Shown here piece after piece: positions 35,388-45,356 of a stretch of DNA of 55,386 bases. The DNA is from Dethiobacter sp. (GTDB lineage: Bacteria; Bacillota; Dethiobacteria; DTU022; UBA8154): positions 1 to 55,386 of the forward strand of contig QZJM01000005.1 of NCBI GenBank assembly GCA_003605065.1. Direction: 5' to 3'. How positions within the stretch are numbered: position 1 is the first letter of the stretch; each line of letters opens with the position of its first letter. A program made the translations under genes and the position numbers. The notes under the pieces are model-generated. The model was given only the letters and a program-made list of their open reading frames with translations, had not been told where the DNA came from and ran no database searches.

Positions 35388-36000
35388 CTTTATCACCTTC
35401 CTCTAAAAACCTGGATAATATATCCCTGTCTTTTTTGATACGGCATTTTTCTGCTAAAATGATGGCTTCAATGTTTTTAACCGCATTGGGTACATTTTCG
35501 TTAAAAACCGCATAGTCATAGTCCCAGATCTCTTGTAATTCCAGGTAAGCAGCAGCAAATCTTTCTTTTATTACCTCCGGTCCATCAGTTCCCCTTCCCT
35601 GAATGCGATTCCACAGTTCTTCCATGGAAGGAGGCAATAAAAAAATAAAGATCGCTTCCCTGGAATTCTGGCGAATTTGCTTTGCCCCCTGGGTGTCTAT
35701 CTCCAGAATAACATCAAAGCCCTCATTAAGTTTTTTCTCAACCTGCTGTTGAAGAGTCCCGTAATAATTGCCATAAACCCTGGCCCATTCCAGAAAAGCA
35801 CCTTGCTCTATAAAGTCCCGGAATTTTTGTTCAGATAAAAAATAATAATTCACCTGATCTCTTTCTCCCTGCCGGGGGGGGCGGGTAGTTGCAGAGATAG
35901 AACAATATAAGTTCGGGTTTTGCTGGCAAAGATTCTGGCAAACTGTACCCTTACCGGCACCGGAAGGACCGGAAATTACTAGTAAGACCCCCTTATTCAT
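35365..36000 (-). CDS. gmk: Guanylate kinase
   Basis: 211 residues. GMP to GDP. P-loop SGPSGAGKGTVC (9-20), SISATTRPPRQGERDQVNY (GMP site) and the VILEIDTQGAKQIR segment. ATG with GGGAGG upstream. Same remA-gmk-rpoZ-coaBC-priA order as Bacillus. Confidence 0.97.
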   Translation of the reverse strand: MNKGVLLVISGPSGAGKGTVCQNLCQQNPNLYCSISATTRPPRQGERDQVNYYFLSEQKFRDFIEQGAFLEWARVYGNYYGTLQQQVEKKLNEGFDVILEIDTQGAKQIRQNSREAIFIFLLPPSMEELWNRIQGRGTDGPEVIKERFAAAYLELQEIWDYDYAVFNENVPNAVKNIEAIILAEKCRIKKDRDILSRFLEEGDKGDLSLHR

Positions 36001-36027
36001 CTAATCCTCCCATATTTCCTTCCCTGG

Positions 36028-36303
36028 TTATATTTTGGAGTTGCTTTCTTCAGCTACGGGTTCCTTACTCTGCAGCCGATGTTTTACCGTCTCCGGCTGC
36101 ACAGCAGAAAGAATTACATGCCCGCTATCGGCAATAATAACTGCACGCGTTCTCCGGCCATAGGTAGCGTCAACCAGCATTCCCCTGTCCCGAGCTTCTC
36201 CGATTATCCGTTTAATAGGAGCAGATTCAGGGCTGACAATAGCGATAATCCGATTTGCAGAAACAATATTTCCAAAGCCGATGTTAATTAGTTTAATATT
36301 CAT
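36028..36303 (-). CDS. remA: RemA-like regulator (DUF370)
   Basis: 91 residues. [19 protein letters not shown] and the [23 protein letters not shown] segment are diagnostic. In Bacillus RemA is a DNA-binding ring that activates matrix and osmoprotectant genes; in Clostridia the target set is unknown. ATG start with a weak AGGT site. C-terminal tail rich in Glu/Ser. Confidence 0.93.
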   Translation of the reverse strand: MNIKLINIGFGNIVSANRIIAIVSPESAPIKRIIGEARDRGMLVDATYGRRTRAVIIADSGHVILSAVQPETVKHRLQSKEPVAEESNSKI

Positions 36304-36448
36304 CTTAACCTGATCCCCGGGATTTAATGATATTTACCTAGAATCAGGCCTTAGCACCTCCTTTTTTAATTTTATTATATCCTGCCAGAGCAGGCGGAAT
36401 ACCAGATCTAAAGTAGATACTAGAGCAAATCCTGACCATTTCACAAAC

Positions 36449-37330
36449 TTATTCTATATTTTGCACCTGTTCCCTTATTTTTTCGATTTCACTTTTGGCT
36501 TCCACCACAAGGTGCGAAATTTCCAAATCGCTGCTTTTGGAAGCTATGGTATTGACTTCCCTGTTCATCTCCTGCAGGAGAAAATCCAGTTTGCGCCCCA
36601 TGACACCATCTTTCTGTATTTCCTTGCTGAAGGCCTGTAAATGACTTTTCAGGCGCACTATTTCTTCGTCAATGTTACATCTTTCCGCAAAAAAGGCTAT
36701 TTCCGTAAAAAAACGCTGCCTGTCGTATTCTCTGCCATCATGCAGCTCATCCAGACGGGTGCTCAACTTTTTCTGGTACTCTTCCAGAAAACGTGGACCC
36801 CTCTCCTCAATCTTTTCAGTTAGACTTTCCAGCTCTTTTAACCTGTTGACAATATCCAACCGCAGCCTGTTTCCTTCTTCTGTCCTCTGCCCAATCAACT
36901 CAGAAACAGCCCTGGCCACAGCATTTTCTAAAACCGGCACAATTAAATCCGGGTCAATTATATTTTTTTCTAAATGCAAAACCTCTGGAAAAAGGGCCAG
37001 CTCCTCGGCTGTTAATTCTTTTTGCAGCAAATTAAAAGAAGTGCGCAGTTTCTGTAAGCATTGGAAATAGGATCTAGCCAGTTCTTCATCCACAATTACG
37101 TTTTTACCCTTTCCCCGTGTTGTTTCCAGTGTTACAAAGACCTCAACCCTTCCCCTTGATATTTTCTCCAACAACATCCGCCTGATTTTATCTTCCCGGG
37201 GCAGTAAATCCCTGGAGGCCCTGATTACCAGATCAAAATGGCGATGATTAACAGCTTTTATTTCCACAATAAAGCGTAAACCATCCAGGTACTCCTCTCC
37301 TCTTCCATATCCTGTCATGCTTTTTACCAA
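36449..37330 (-). CDS. YicC-family endoribonuclease
   Basis: 293 residues. N-terminal MVKSMTGYGRGE and C-terminal FLLQEMNREVNTIASKSSDL are family hallmarks; E. coli YicC degrades the sRNA RyhB. Long helical middle with many charged residues. TTG start. Separated from remA by 145 bases and from the Ca2+ ATPase by 181 bases, in which I see nothing certain. Confidence 0.92.
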   Translation of the reverse strand: MVKSMTGYGRGEEYLDGLRFIVEIKAVNHRHFDLVIRASRDLLPREDKIRRMLLEKISRGRVEVFVTLETTRGKGKNVIVDEELARSYFQCLQKLRTSFNLLQKELTAEELALFPEVLHLEKNIIDPDLIVPVLENAVARAVSELIGQRTEEGNRLRLDIVNRLKELESLTEKIEERGPRFLEEYQKKLSTRLDELHDGREYDRQRFFTEIAFFAERCNIDEEIVRLKSHLQAFSKEIQKDGVMGRKLDFLLQEMNREVNTIASKSSDLEISHLVVEAKSEIEKIREQVQNIE

Positions 37331-37511
37331 GACTATTCCCCTTTTGCTCTACCAGTATCCAGCGTGTTATATTTATTTAACCTTATTTTATCATAAAAAT
37401 ATGCATAATCAAGCTAAAAAGCAGTACATTACGAAATTAAAGGGATTTTAAGATATACAACCGCTGTATATTCAGGGGTAGATTTTGGTGTAGGAAAAAT
37501 TTAAGTCAACT

Positions 37512-40226
37512 CTAGGCCGTTCTTTTTTTCCTTCTAAAAAATAAACTTAAAACGTAGGGAATAGAAGAGGCCACGAAGATTATTAACCAATCTTCAGCCC
37601 GCAGGGGATAGGTTTGGAATACCCCCTGTAAGAAGGGGTGGTAGATGATAACGAGCAAAAGAAAAAAGGAAACGAAAACAGCTGCAACCAGCATCAGGTT
37701 GCGCATTATACCTGTTTCCCAAACTGACAGGTATTCAGAACGGCATTCAAAAACATGTAAAAGCTGTGTCAGAATAAGTGTTGAAAGAGCCATGGTCTGA
37801 GCATAGATAAGTACTGATGAACCCAGATAGGCCAGGGCAAAAACAACTACTGAAGTGGCCCCGATGACGATTCCCCTGGTTAATATCTTCTTCCACAGCC
37901 CTCTGCCAAATACCCCCTCCCGTGGTGAACGCGGAGGTCTGGACATAACATCTTTTTCTGGAGGATCCACCCCGAGAGCCATTGCCGGCAGGCCGTCTGT
38001 AACAAGATTAACCCAGAGAATCTGAATGGGACGTAAAGGAAGGGGCAAACCGCATAACATCGCCAGTAACATCGTTAATAACTCTCCCAGGTTGCAGCCC
38101 AGCAGAAACCTGATAAACTTGCGGATATTATCATAAATACTGCGCCCCTCCTCCACCGCCGCCACAATAGTTCTAAAATTGTCATCGGCTAAAACCAGAG
38201 AGGCTGCCTCCTTGGTAACTTCCGTTCCCGCCAAACCCATAGCTATGCCTATATCTGCCTCTTTTACAGCAGGAGCATCGTTTACACCATCCCCGGTCAT
38301 AGCTACAATATGCCCCCTGGCTTTTAAGCAGCGAACTATACGCAGCTTGTGTTCGGGATTGACCCTGGCAAAAACATAAAATTTTTCAATACGCCTGTAA
38401 AAGTCATTATCATCCATTTTATCAAGTTCATCACCTGTAACAACTTCCCCGCCGGGCTTGAGAATACCTATTTTCCGGGCAATTGCTACAGCCGTATTAC
38501 GGTGATCTCCGGTAATCATCATAATACGGATCCCGGCCTGCTTACAGCTCTGTATAGCTTTTAAAGCAGCAGGGCGGGGAGGGTCGATCATTCCGAAAAA
38601 TCCCACGAAAATGAGATCCTTCTCCAGATCTTTTAACTCCTGGGAAGCGGAATAATCAGGTAGCGGCCTGTAGGCAACAGCCAGTGTTCTTAAAGCCCCG
38701 GCGGCCATGATCCCCACTTGTGCCAGGATTTTTTGACGATAGCTTTCGTTTAAAGGCTTTACAGTACCGTTTTCCAAAACAGAAGAAGACATCTCCAGCA
38801 ATCGTTCCGGCGCCCCCTTGACAAAAAAAGTAATTTCCCCCTCCTTCCGGCAGACTACGGACATACATTTTCTCCCGGCACTAAAAGGGTATTCTTTTAT
38901 CCTCAGGTAGCTCTGCTCAAGCTTTTCCTTCCGGATACCAGCTTTGGCAGCACAGATTAAAAGAGCGCCTTCCGTAGGATTTCCCTGTATTTTACCATTA
39001 GCGGAATTATCCTTGCTAATAAATTTTTTTTCATTTTTCCGGAGGGAAGCATTATTACACAGGGAAGCAATTACCAGCATCCTGTATAAATGCGGTTCCT
39101 CAGAGGCATTAATCTTTTTATGCCCCAGATATATCCCTCCATCCAGTTCGTAACCTTCTCCCTCTACATCAAAGAAATGGCTATTAGTATAAATATTTTT
39201 CACAGTCATTTTATTCTGCGTAATCGTACCGGTTTTATCGGAGCAGATAACAGTAGCACAACCCAAAGTTTCTACAGCCGGAAGGCGGCGGACTATAGCC
39301 CGGCGCCTCACCATGCGCTGTACACCCAGGGCCAGGGAAATGGTTACAATAGCCGGCAGCCCTTCAGGTATAGCTGCAACAGCCAGGGATATTCCAGCCA
39401 TAAACATATGATATATTTCTTCTCCCCTCCATAAACCTAAGGCAACTACGAATAAACAGAGAAGAAGGCAGGCCATAACCAGGAATTTTCCCAGCTTTGC
39501 CAGGCGCCTTTGCAACGGAGTTTTATTAACTTCCACTTCCTGGAGCAACGAAGCGATATGCCCCATTTCCGTTTCCATACCCGTAGCGACAGTAACACCC
39601 CGTCCCGTTCCGTTTATAACCAGGGTTCCGCTAAAAACCATATTCCGGGTATCTCCGGGAGAAGAAGGCACATAACTTAACGTTACCACTTCCTTCTCCA
39701 CGGCAGTGGATTCACCCGTCAACGGAGATTCATCAACCATCAAGTTATCGGCATCAATGAGCCTGATATCCGCGCAGACACGTTCACCGGCCTCTAAAGA
39801 AATGATATCCCCCGGGACTACTTCTTCAGCCGGAACTTCCTTTAAACTACCTTCCCTTATAACCCTGCCTTTGGGTGCAGAAAGCTGCTTTAAGGCGGCA
39901 AAGGAACGTTCCGCTTTATATTCCTGTATGAAACCCAAAATGGCATTAAAAATAACGATAACAATAATAGTCAGAGCATCGCTGTATTCCTGAAGAAGTC
40001 CTGATATTAACGTAGCGCCAAGAAGCACCAGAACCATAAAGTCCCTGAACTGGTCAAGAAAGATTTCCGCCAGCCCTTTTTGCTTTTTTTCTTTAATGGA
40101 ATTGTTACCCCACTGCTTCAACCGCTGGCGTGCTTCATGCTCCGCAAGCCCCTTATGGGGTTGAACCTGGAAATGTTTATTAATTTCCTCCAGAGAAGAA
40201 AGGGCCCATAAGCTGGATTTCTTCAT
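37512..40226 (-). CDS. Calcium-translocating P-type ATPase
   Basis: About 904 residues, type IIA. Phosphorylation motif [14 protein letters not shown], nucleotide domain [10 protein letters not shown], hinge [20 protein letters not shown]4 has [13 protein letters not shown] and TM6 [14 protein letters not shown], the Ca2+-binding pattern of SERCA-like pumps (YloB in Bacillus). About ten membrane helices. Start ATG at 40224-40226 with GGGGAG just upstream; a TTG four codons earlier lies in the binding site. In Bacillus it sits in the same place between yloA and yloC. Confidence 0.94.
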   Translation of the reverse strand: MKKSSLWALSSLEEINKHFQVQPHKGLAEHEARQRLKQWGNNSIKEKKQKGLAEIFLDQFRDFMVLVLLGATLISGLLQEYSDALTIIVIVIFNAILGFIQEYKAERSFAALKQLSAPKGRVIREGSLKEVPAEEVVPGDIISLEAGERVCADIRLIDADNLMVDESPLTGESTAVEKEVVTLSYVPSSPGDTRNMVFSGTLVINGTGRGVTVATGMETEMGHIASLLQEVEVNKTPLQRRLAKLGKFLVMACLLLCLFVVALGLWRGEEIYHMFMAGISLAVAAIPEGLPAIVTISLALGVQRMVRRRAIVRRLPAVETLGCATVICSDKTGTITQNKMTVKNIYTNSHFFDVEGEGYELDGGIYLGHKKINASEEPHLYRMLVIASLCNNASLRKNEKKFISKDNSANGKIQGNPTEGALLICAAKAGIRKEKLEQSYLRIKEYPFSAGRKCMSVVCRKEGEITFFVKGAPERLLEMSSSVLENGTVKPLNESYRQKILAQVGIMAAGALRTLAVAYRPLPDYSASQELKDLEKDLIFVGFFGMIDPPRPAALKAIQSCKQAGIRIMMITGDHRNTAVAIARKIGILKPGGEVVTGDELDKMDDNDFYRRIEKFYVFARVNPEHKLRIVRCLKARGHIVAMTGDGVNDAPAVKEADIGIAMGLAGTEVTKEAASLVLADDNFRTIVAAVEEGRSIYDNIRKFIRFLLGCNLGELLTMLLAMLCGLPLPLRPIQILWVNLVTDGLPAMALGVDPPEKDVMSRPPRSPREGVFGRGLWKKILTRGIVIGATSVVVFALAYLGSSVLIYAQTMALSTLILTQLLHVFECRSEYLSVWETGIMRNLMLVAAVFVSFFLLLVIIYHPFLQGVFQTYPLRAEDWLIIFVASSIPYVLSLFFRRKKRTA

Positions 40227-40376
40227 TTTTCTCCCCAATTCTGTACATTATTTTTTAGGCGGTCTAAAGGAGCTTAAAAATCCCATCTTTATTCATATTC
40301 CTGCGGAGAAAAAAAAAGAACCTGTCTCCTTGTTTGAGAATGGCCGGAAAGTTATCGTTGCTTTGTGCAAAGGTGT

Positions 40377-40405
40377 TTGCTTTTTCCAGTTATTAAAGCT
40401 ATACT
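40377..40405 (+). promoter_or_regulatory. Candidate sigma-A promoter of rqcH
   Basis: TTGCTT (40377-40382), 17-base spacer and TATACT (40400-40405), about 25 bases before the rqcH start. Confidence 0.55.
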
Positions 40406-40430
40406 TATTACGTGAATGGAGGGAAGAAGA

Positions 40431-42215
40431 GTGGCTTTTGACGCTTTTGTCCTAAACGCCGTTGCCCTGGAAATAGAAGAAAAGCTCATTAAAACTGGTG
40501 CCCGCTTAAGCAGGATTTACCAGTTAAATCCCACCGACATGCTCCTGTACTTCAAAGGAGAACAGGAAGTACACACACTTTTCCTTTCCATCCACGCCTT
40601 AAGGGGAAGGATCAACTTTACTAACCGCCATTACAGCCACCCAAACACTCCACCGCCTTTCTGCATGCTGGTGCGCAAGCATTTGGGCAATGGGTTTCTT
40701 GTTTCCCTTGAACAACCCCCCCTGGAAAGGGTTCTTTACTTAACTTTTGCGGTTATTAATGAAAACGGAAAGAAAGCAGAAAAAACCCTGGCAGCAGAAA
40801 TAATGGGCCGCCACAGCAACCTTATACTGCTGGACAGCCCCGGTGAAAAAAAAGAACGGGTAATCCTCGGAGTTTTAAAACCCGTTCCCCCGTCCATAAA
40901 TCGTGTCAGGACTCTTTTAACTAATCATACTTACTTTCCGCCCCCCCCACAGGAAAAACTACACCCTTATGCACTGGATTACGAGCATTTCTGCCAGGAA
41001 ATGGTCAGGCTTCAAGGTCAACCCACGGCCAGGGCCCTCCTGGAAAACCTGCAGGGGCTAAGCCCTTTCCTGGCAGAAGAGATCGCCGCCAGGGCAAAAA
41101 CCCCGTTTATTTCCGGGGAGGCAGCTTTCCCCCTCTGGCAAAAGCTGCAGGAAATTATTAACTTTTATACTGAAAAAAAATGGGAACCAACGCTCCTGTA
41201 CGATAAGAAACCCCACCCTCTTGATTATACAATTATTAAACCTCTGCAGCCTACCGCGGGTTACTGCCGTTCATTCAGCTCCATCAGCGGCCTCCTGGAC
41301 GAATTTTATGAGTACAAAGAAAAAGAAGAAGAAAAACAAAGTTTGTCCTTTTTTCTCACCCGTCACGTGGAACAAGCCTTAAAAAAGATCAGGAAAAAAG
41401 AAAATACCCAGCTCTCAGAACTTGAAATGGCTGGGAAAGCTGATTATTATCGTCATTGCGGGGAGCTTATCCTTATGAATTTAAAACAGATCCCTGAAAA
41501 GTCTCACGAGTTTTATCTTCAAAACATCTTCCTGGAACAGGGAGAAATGATAAAAATAATCCTTGATCCTCGAATATCTCCGTCTTTAAATGCCCAGCGA
41601 TATTTTAGAAAATATCGCAAGGCACGCCAGGGAGAAAAAAAAATATCGGAAAACTTAAAACAGACGCGTAACGAAATCACTTACCTGGAAAGCGTCCTCT
41701 TTTCCCTGCAAAAAGCCGAGTTACCGGCTCTCAGGGAAATAAGGGACGAGCTGGAGGAAACCGGTTATTTGCCTGCTCCCCAAAAACCCTCGGATCCTAA
41801 AAAAACTTTTTCTTTTAACCCTCTCAAGTTTGTTTCTTCAGAGGGGGAAGAAATATTTGTGGGACGCAATAACCGTCAGAACGAATACCTGGTGCAGCGT
41901 TTTGCTGGCAAAACAGAACTATGGTTTCATGTAAAAGATATGCCTGGAGCACATGTTATTGTCAGATCTGATTTTCCCCATGAAAATACCATAAAAGAAG
42001 CTGCCCTCCTGGCAGCATATTTTAGCCGCGGTGCCCACTCTTCAAACGTTACGGTGGATTATACCACGGTAAAAAATGTCCGGCGCCTTTCCGGGGGAAA
42101 GCCTGGAATGGTAACCTACAGCAATTACAAAACGCTGTACGTTACACCCGACAAGGAAAGTCTGGATGCCCTGCTGACACGATATCCGTCAGCTAAGGGA
42201 AAAAAGCCTGAATAG
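40431..42215 (+). CDS. rqcH: Rqc2/NFACT-family ribosome quality control protein RqcH
   Basis: About 594 residues. NFACT-N domain at the start (AFDAFVLNAVALEIEEKL), coiled-coil middle (about 300-460), C-terminal NFACT-R domain (VGRNNRQNEYLV, ELWFHVKDMPGAHVIV). Binds stalled 50S peptidyl-tRNA and adds Ala tails; formerly called fibronectin-binding protein. GTG at 40431 is preferred, 7 bases after GGAGG. Convergent with pyrR, with only 2 bases between and no terminator hairpin. Confidence 0.94.
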   Translation: MAFDAFVLNAVALEIEEKLIKTGARLSRIYQLNPTDMLLYFKGEQEVHTLFLSIHALRGRINFTNRHYSHPNTPPPFCMLVRKHLGNGFLVSLEQPPLERVLYLTFAVINENGKKAEKTLAAEIMGRHSNLILLDSPGEKKERVILGVLKPVPPSINRVRTLLTNHTYFPPPPQEKLHPYALDYEHFCQEMVRLQGQPTARALLENLQGLSPFLAEEIAARAKTPFISGEAAFPLWQKLQEIINFYTEKKWEPTLLYDKKPHPLDYTIIKPLQPTAGYCRSFSSISGLLDEFYEYKEKEEEKQSLSFFLTRHVEQALKKIRKKENTQLSELEMAGKADYYRHCGELILMNLKQIPEKSHEFYLQNIFLEQGEMIKIILDPRISPSLNAQRYFRKYRKARQGEKKISENLKQTRNEITYLESVLFSLQKAELPALREIRDELEETGYLPAPQKPSDPKKTFSFNPLKFVSSEGEEIFVGRNNRQNEYLVQRFAGKTELWFHVKDMPGAHVIVRSDFPHENTIKEAALLAAYFSRGAHSSNVTVDYTTVKNVRRLSGGKPGMVTYSNYKTLYVTPDKESLDALLTRYPSAKGKKPE

Positions 42216-42217
42216 AA

Positions 42218-43694
<1,477 letters not shown>

Positions 43695-43706
43695 AAACCC
43701 TTTCCT

Positions 43707-44282
43707 TCACCTTTTACTACCGGAAAAGATCGTCGTGTTACACCAGAGGCTCAGAAACAGCAGCACAATGCCCAAAACTATAGCTGTATCGGCCAGGTTA
43801 AAAACAGGCCAGAAGCGAAAATCCAAAAAATCAATAACATAACCAGTCCTCAGTCGATCAATAAGATTACCCATTGCACCGCCCAGCTGCAGTGCCAGGG
43901 CCAGGCGGAACAAAGCATAACGGCTGTCCAAAAAGTGACCGCTGAAAACAATAAGAAAGATCGCCAGTACGGAAATGGCTATAAAAAAAGGGGTTTTATA
44001 GGCTAAAATACCAAAGGCGGCGCCGGGATTACGAACATAGGTCAGGTGAAATATATTAGGAATCAAGGCCCAGGTTTCGCCCGGGGCAAATTTCCGGAGA
44101 ACCCACAGCTTGCTTAGCTGGTCTGTTAAGATAACCAGTAAAGCAACAACAAAAAAAGCAGTACTGGAAAAACGCAGTTTTTTAAGCCAATCACCTTTAA
44201 TCAGGGTGCATGGAAAGGAAAAGGCTGTTTTTCCTGCCTCAATGTTTTTTTCTCCCCTCAGTATCGTTTTCCTCCTTCTCAT
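43707..44282 (-). CDS. lspA: Signal peptidase II (lipoprotein signal peptidase)
   Basis: 191 residues. Four membrane helices; catalytic aspartates in GNLIDRLRTGYVIDF and PVFNLADTAI, plus VRNPGAAFGI. Cleaves prolipoproteins at the lipobox Cys. It is about 30 residues longer than usual at the N-terminus; the ATG at 44282 has GGAG 8 bases upstream and overlaps the yteA-like gene by 44 bases. No ATG, GTG or TTG lies closer to the first helix, so I keep it. Confidence 0.93.
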   Translation of the reverse strand: MRRRKTILRGEKNIEAGKTAFSFPCTLIKGDWLKKLRFSSTAFFVVALLVILTDQLSKLWVLRKFAPGETWALIPNIFHLTYVRNPGAAFGILAYKTPFFIAISVLAIFLIVFSGHFLDSRYALFRLALALQLGGAMGNLIDRLRTGYVIDFLDFRFWPVFNLADTAIVLGIVLLFLSLWCNTTIFSGSKR

Positions 44283-44913
44283 CCTCTTTTCTCCAATTCT
44301 TTCTCATTGATGGGAATTTATCCATTCTATCTACAATCCCTATATTTTCTTCTGATTCCACAAAGGCGGGATTATCAGGATCTCCGGGCACATCCTGTGG
44401 CGAATCCGCCGTTCCGTAACGGGCTACCTCCTGCCAGGCATCTTCGCCATCATACCCTGTATAATCGCGGCCATCCATGAAAGAGCGCTTGAAAGGAGGG
44501 TAAAGGACAAGCTCCTCTACGGGGCGTCCCTCTCCCTCTTCTTTACTTTGTTCTTCCCTTAACTCCTTGCAATCTAAGCAGTAGGAGGCATAAGGAAGGG
44601 CGTCCAGGCGTTCTTTTTGAATTTGATGACCACAACTCAGGCACCGGCCATAACTGCCGTCAGCAATTCTCCCCAGGGCCAGGTTGATATCATGCAGGGT
44701 CCTCAGGCGTAATTCATGAAGAGACAGGTCTTTGGAACGCTCAAAAAGCTCAGAGCCCATGTCCGCGGGATGGTTGTCGATCATGGAAAGCTCCTCCGTG
44801 CTGTCTCTCAAGGAGGCATGCTTTCCCATACCCTCCTGGGCCATGAATTTTAACAATCCTTCCTTTTCTTCCCGCAGCAAGCGGGTAAAATGATCATAAT
44901 CCAACTCCGACAT
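44239..44913 (-). CDS. TraR/DksA-family zinc finger protein, YteA-like
   Basis: About 224 residues. Helical hairpin N-terminus, DksA-type zinc finger CLSCGHQIQKERLDALPYA ... YCLDC (about 95-120), then a Glu/Asp-rich tail with EDAWQEVARYGTADSPQD. YteA-family regulators are found in sporeformers, and some relatives bind RNA polymerase; the target here is unknown. Start ATG 44913 follows a GGGG site; an ATG four codons upstream is also possible. Confidence 0.9.
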   Translation of the reverse strand: MSELDYDHFTRLLREEKEGLLKFMAQEGMGKHASLRDSTEELSMIDNHPADMGSELFERSKDLSLHELRLRTLHDINLALGRIADGSYGRCLSCGHQIQKERLDALPYASYCLDCKELREEQSKEEGEGRPVEELVLYPPFKRSFMDGRDYTGYDGEDAWQEVARYGTADSPQDVPGDPDNPAFVESEENIGIVDRMDKFPSMRKNWRKEDEKEENDTEGRKKH

Positions 44914-44940
44914 ATTCAACCCCATTTCTCTTATATTTAA

Positions 44941-45249
44941 CTACAAATAGGTCAGCACGATACGCACCAGTTCGGCGATAAAGTCACCGATTAAGGGCAG
45001 GTTTAAGACTACCAGCCTCTGTAAGATATAAAGGGCAAGGGCACCGAGGATAGTCATCCCCAGGGCTATTCCAAATCCCCTGACAAGCCCTCCTGCAAAA
45101 TTAACCATTAAATAACGGCGGGGATTGTTAAGCAGTTCCAGATAGTCGGCTATATTAAATTTTTCCAGCTGCTGGGACAACTCCGCTATTTTATCCATAA
45201 GCTTTAGCTGGCTTTCCTGTTGGACATCGTTACTGTGCCTTTCATCCAT
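44941..45249 (-). CDS. DUF5665 domain-containing protein
   Basis: 102 residues. N-terminal charged helix, NNPRRYLMVNFAGGLVRGFGI segment, one or two C-terminal membrane helices (ALGMTILGALALYILQRLV). Function unknown. ATG start with AAGGA about 12 bases upstream. Lies between ileS and the yteA-like gene. Confidence 0.8.
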   Translation of the reverse strand: MDERHSNDVQQESQLKLMDKIAELSQQLEKFNIADYLELLNNPRRYLMVNFAGGLVRGFGIALGMTILGALALYILQRLVVLNLPLIGDFIAELVRIVLTYL

Positions 45250-45356
45250 TTAATAAATATTTCCTTGGATCCCCCTTTGGTAAAACCAGATTATCCCGCC
45301 TGATTTGTTGCTCGTTTTATTATCCCCAAATGAAGGCGATTAAATCGTCCGGGCGA

